This document shows, piece by piece, positions 4,924-6,022 of a DNA stretch of 6,022 nt (its first letter is position 1; the number at the start of each line of letters is the position of its first letter). Both the position numbers and the translations under genes were made by a program. The notes beneath the pieces were generated by a model that made no database searches, was not told where the DNA came from, and was given only the letters and a program-made list of their open reading frames with translations. Source of the DNA: an uncultured Campylobacter sp. (GTDB taxonomy: Bacteria; Campylobacterota; Campylobacteria; Campylobacterales; Campylobacteraceae); contig CAAHEJ010000028.1 in the NCBI GenBank assembly GCA_900772495.1, positions 1-6,022 on the forward strand, in the 5' to 3' direction.

Positions 4924-6022
4924 TCACGCTAAAACCCCTTGTCTTGGTCCGCTTTTGCCGTGGCATTCTTTGTATTTCTTGCCACTTCCGCAAGGGCAAG
5001 GGCTGTTTCGTGGCACTTTTTTCACGCCGCTTGCAAAGGCTGTATTTCCGTTTTTGCCAGCGTTTGCGCCGTTTTTAAAGCGTTGTGCTTGTCCTAGATT
5101 GTCTTCATTTGCGCCCGTTTCAACCGCACTTTGTAAGAGTTTTTCATTTTTTTCTTGGGCGTTTTGCTCGATGGCTTGGGTGTTTGAGCTAGTGAAAACG
5201 ACATTGAAAAGCACCTTGACGCTGTCAAATTTTATGCGCTCAACCAGCTCTAAAAAGAGATTGTAGCTTTCTTTTTTATACTCCACAAGCGGGTCTTTTT
5301 GGTTATACCCACGCAGTCCTATGCCTGTTTTAAGGTTATCCATAGTGTATAAATGCTCTCTCCACGCCCCGTCAAGCACTTGCAAATACAAAATGCGCTC
5401 CACTTTTTTCTTGTCGTTTTCGCTCAAAAAGCTCATTTTGTTAGCATAAAATTTCTCCAAAACATCGATTAAATTTTGCTCCATTTCAAGGCTGTTGTAG
5501 CTTTCAAATTCATCGTATTTTAGCTCTACACCGCATTCTTGGGCGATTTTGGTTTTTAAATTCTCAAAATCCCCCTCATCTTGCTCGGGGCGCGTGTAGT
5601 ATTCGCGCATCGCGTAAGCTGCGTATTCGCCGATATTTTGGCTCACTTTGCCGTCTATGTTAAAATGCTCGTTTAAAAGCTCGTTGCGGTATTTGTAGAT
5701 AGTTTTTCTTTGCTCGTTTGCAACATCATCGTATTCTAGCAAGTGTTTGCGGCTTTCAAAGTGCATACTTTCAACCTTTTTTTGCGCATTTTCAACAGCA
5801 CGCGTTACAATGCCGCTTTCAATATGCTCGCCCTCTTCTATGCCAAGCCGTTCCATAATCGCCTTTATCCTATCTCCGCCAAAAATGCGCAAAAGATTAT
5901 CTTCAAGGCTCAAATAAAAGCGCGAAAGCCCCGGGTCGCCTTGCCTGCCCGAACGCCCGCGAAGTTGGTTGTCTATGCGCCTGCTTTCGTGCCTTTCAGT
6001 GCCGATGATATAAAGCCCGCCA
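4924..6022 (-). CDS. secA: Protein translocase subunit SecA, C-terminal part
   Basis: The gene enters from the right edge; the last 365 codons are present, out of about 860 in the family. SecA is the cytoplasmic/peripheral ATPase that pushes preproteins through SecYEG. The fragment begins in the second helicase-like nucleotide-binding domain (GGLYIIGTERHESRRIDNQL) and includes motif VI, QLRGRSGRQGDPG (visible residues 19-31). Next come the helical scaffold/wing region (HLLEYDDVANEQRKTIYKYR, then LDGAWREHLYTMDNLKTGI), a variable polar linker (about visible residues 285-335), and the zinc-binding SEC-C tail (CPCGSGKKYKECH, Cys342, Cys344, Cys353, His354 of the visible part), which binds SecB or phospholipid in other species. 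The frame stays open to the right edge, so an internal TTG at 5913 is not a real start. No disruption is seen. The permease gene lies downstream on the same strand. Confidence 0.97.
   Translation of the reverse strand, partial: GGLYIIGTERHESRRIDNQLRGRSGRQGDPGLSRFYLSLEDNLLRIFGGDRIKAIMERLGIEEGEHIESGIVTRAVENAQKKVESMHFESRKHLLEYDDVANEQRKTIYKYRNELLNEHFNIDGKVSQNIGEYAAYAMREYYTRPEQDEGDFENLKTKIAQECGVELKYDEFESYNSLEMEQNLIDVLEKFYANKMSFLSENDKKKVERILYLQVLDGAWREHLYTMDNLKTGIGLRGYNQKDPLVEYKKESYNLFLELVERIKFDSVKVLFNVVFTSSNTQAIEQNAQEKNEKLLQSAVETGANEDNLGQAQRFKNGANAGKNGNTAFASGVKKVPRNSPCPCGSGKKYKECHGKSGPRQGVLA

Noticed and set aside
4802..4999. 65-codon minus-strand frame between secA and the permease
   Set aside because: Its first part is secA in a shifted frame over the conserved zinc tail; the rest covers the AT-rich spacer and has no recognisable domain. 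The overlap with the permease ATG is tempting for coupling, but codon content does not support it.
4806..5078. 90-codon plus-strand frame opposite the secA end
   Set aside because: It is the antisense of the secA C-terminus; its Arg/Phe/Cys-rich product is typical of a shadow frame.

Overview
The window looks like chromosomal DNA from a member of the Campylobacterota (Campylobacter/Helicobacter group). The evidence is AAGGA-type ribosome sites, AT-rich intergenic regions with -10-like boxes and no clear -35, a deacetylase N-terminus that I recognise from memory as the Helicobacter pylori HP0310 (PgdA) type, and a secA gene followed by a LolC/LolE-family permease, as I recall from Campylobacter. 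Hand counts in coding segments give about 47-50% GC, well above C. jejuni, so I do not name a species.

Layout. (1) Positions 1-941, minus strand: a carbon-nitrogen hydrolase followed ten bases later by the 5' end of a PgdA-type polysaccharide deacetylase that runs off the window. (2) Positions 942-1064: a divergent promoter region. (3) Positions 1065-2405, plus strand: radA, complete and intact. (4) Positions 2406-2689: no convincing gene. This stretch holds a degenerate repeat-like segment, an A/C-rich and G-poor tract, and a strong hairpin terminator that best serves the minus-strand genes. (5) Positions 2690-3008, minus strand: two tiny overlapping genes absent from any long-ORF view. They are a lipoprotein of about 50 residues whose best start is ACG, and a 59-residue, extremely acidic protein starting with GTG and encoded in unusually AT-rich DNA (about 30% GC). 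(6) Positions 3009-3178: a divergent control region with a near-perfect 19-bp inverted repeat midway between the two flanking start codons, and a second perfect 10-bp hairpin covering the ribosome binding site of the next gene. (7) Positions 3179-3400, plus strand: a 73-residue helix-turn-helix protein. (8) Positions 3401-3560: a non-coding gap with repeat relics. (9) Positions 3561-6022, minus strand: the LolC/LolE-family permease, preceded by the C-terminal 365 codons of secA, which enters from the right edge.

How the genes relate. secA (protein export motor) and the permease (release of lipoproteins from the inner membrane) both serve the cell envelope and lie in the same direction 118 bases apart. 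The hydrolase and the deacetylase are almost certainly one transcript, since the stop of the first overlaps the ribosome site of the second. RadA is a stand-alone recombination/repair gene.

The least ordinary part is 2690-3400: a small divergent cassette (lipoprotein plus acidic protein one way, DNA-binding protein the other) around a symmetric inverted repeat, with a second RNA-level hairpin on the regulator. I propose, as inference only, that the helix-turn-helix protein controls this cassette through the inverted repeat.
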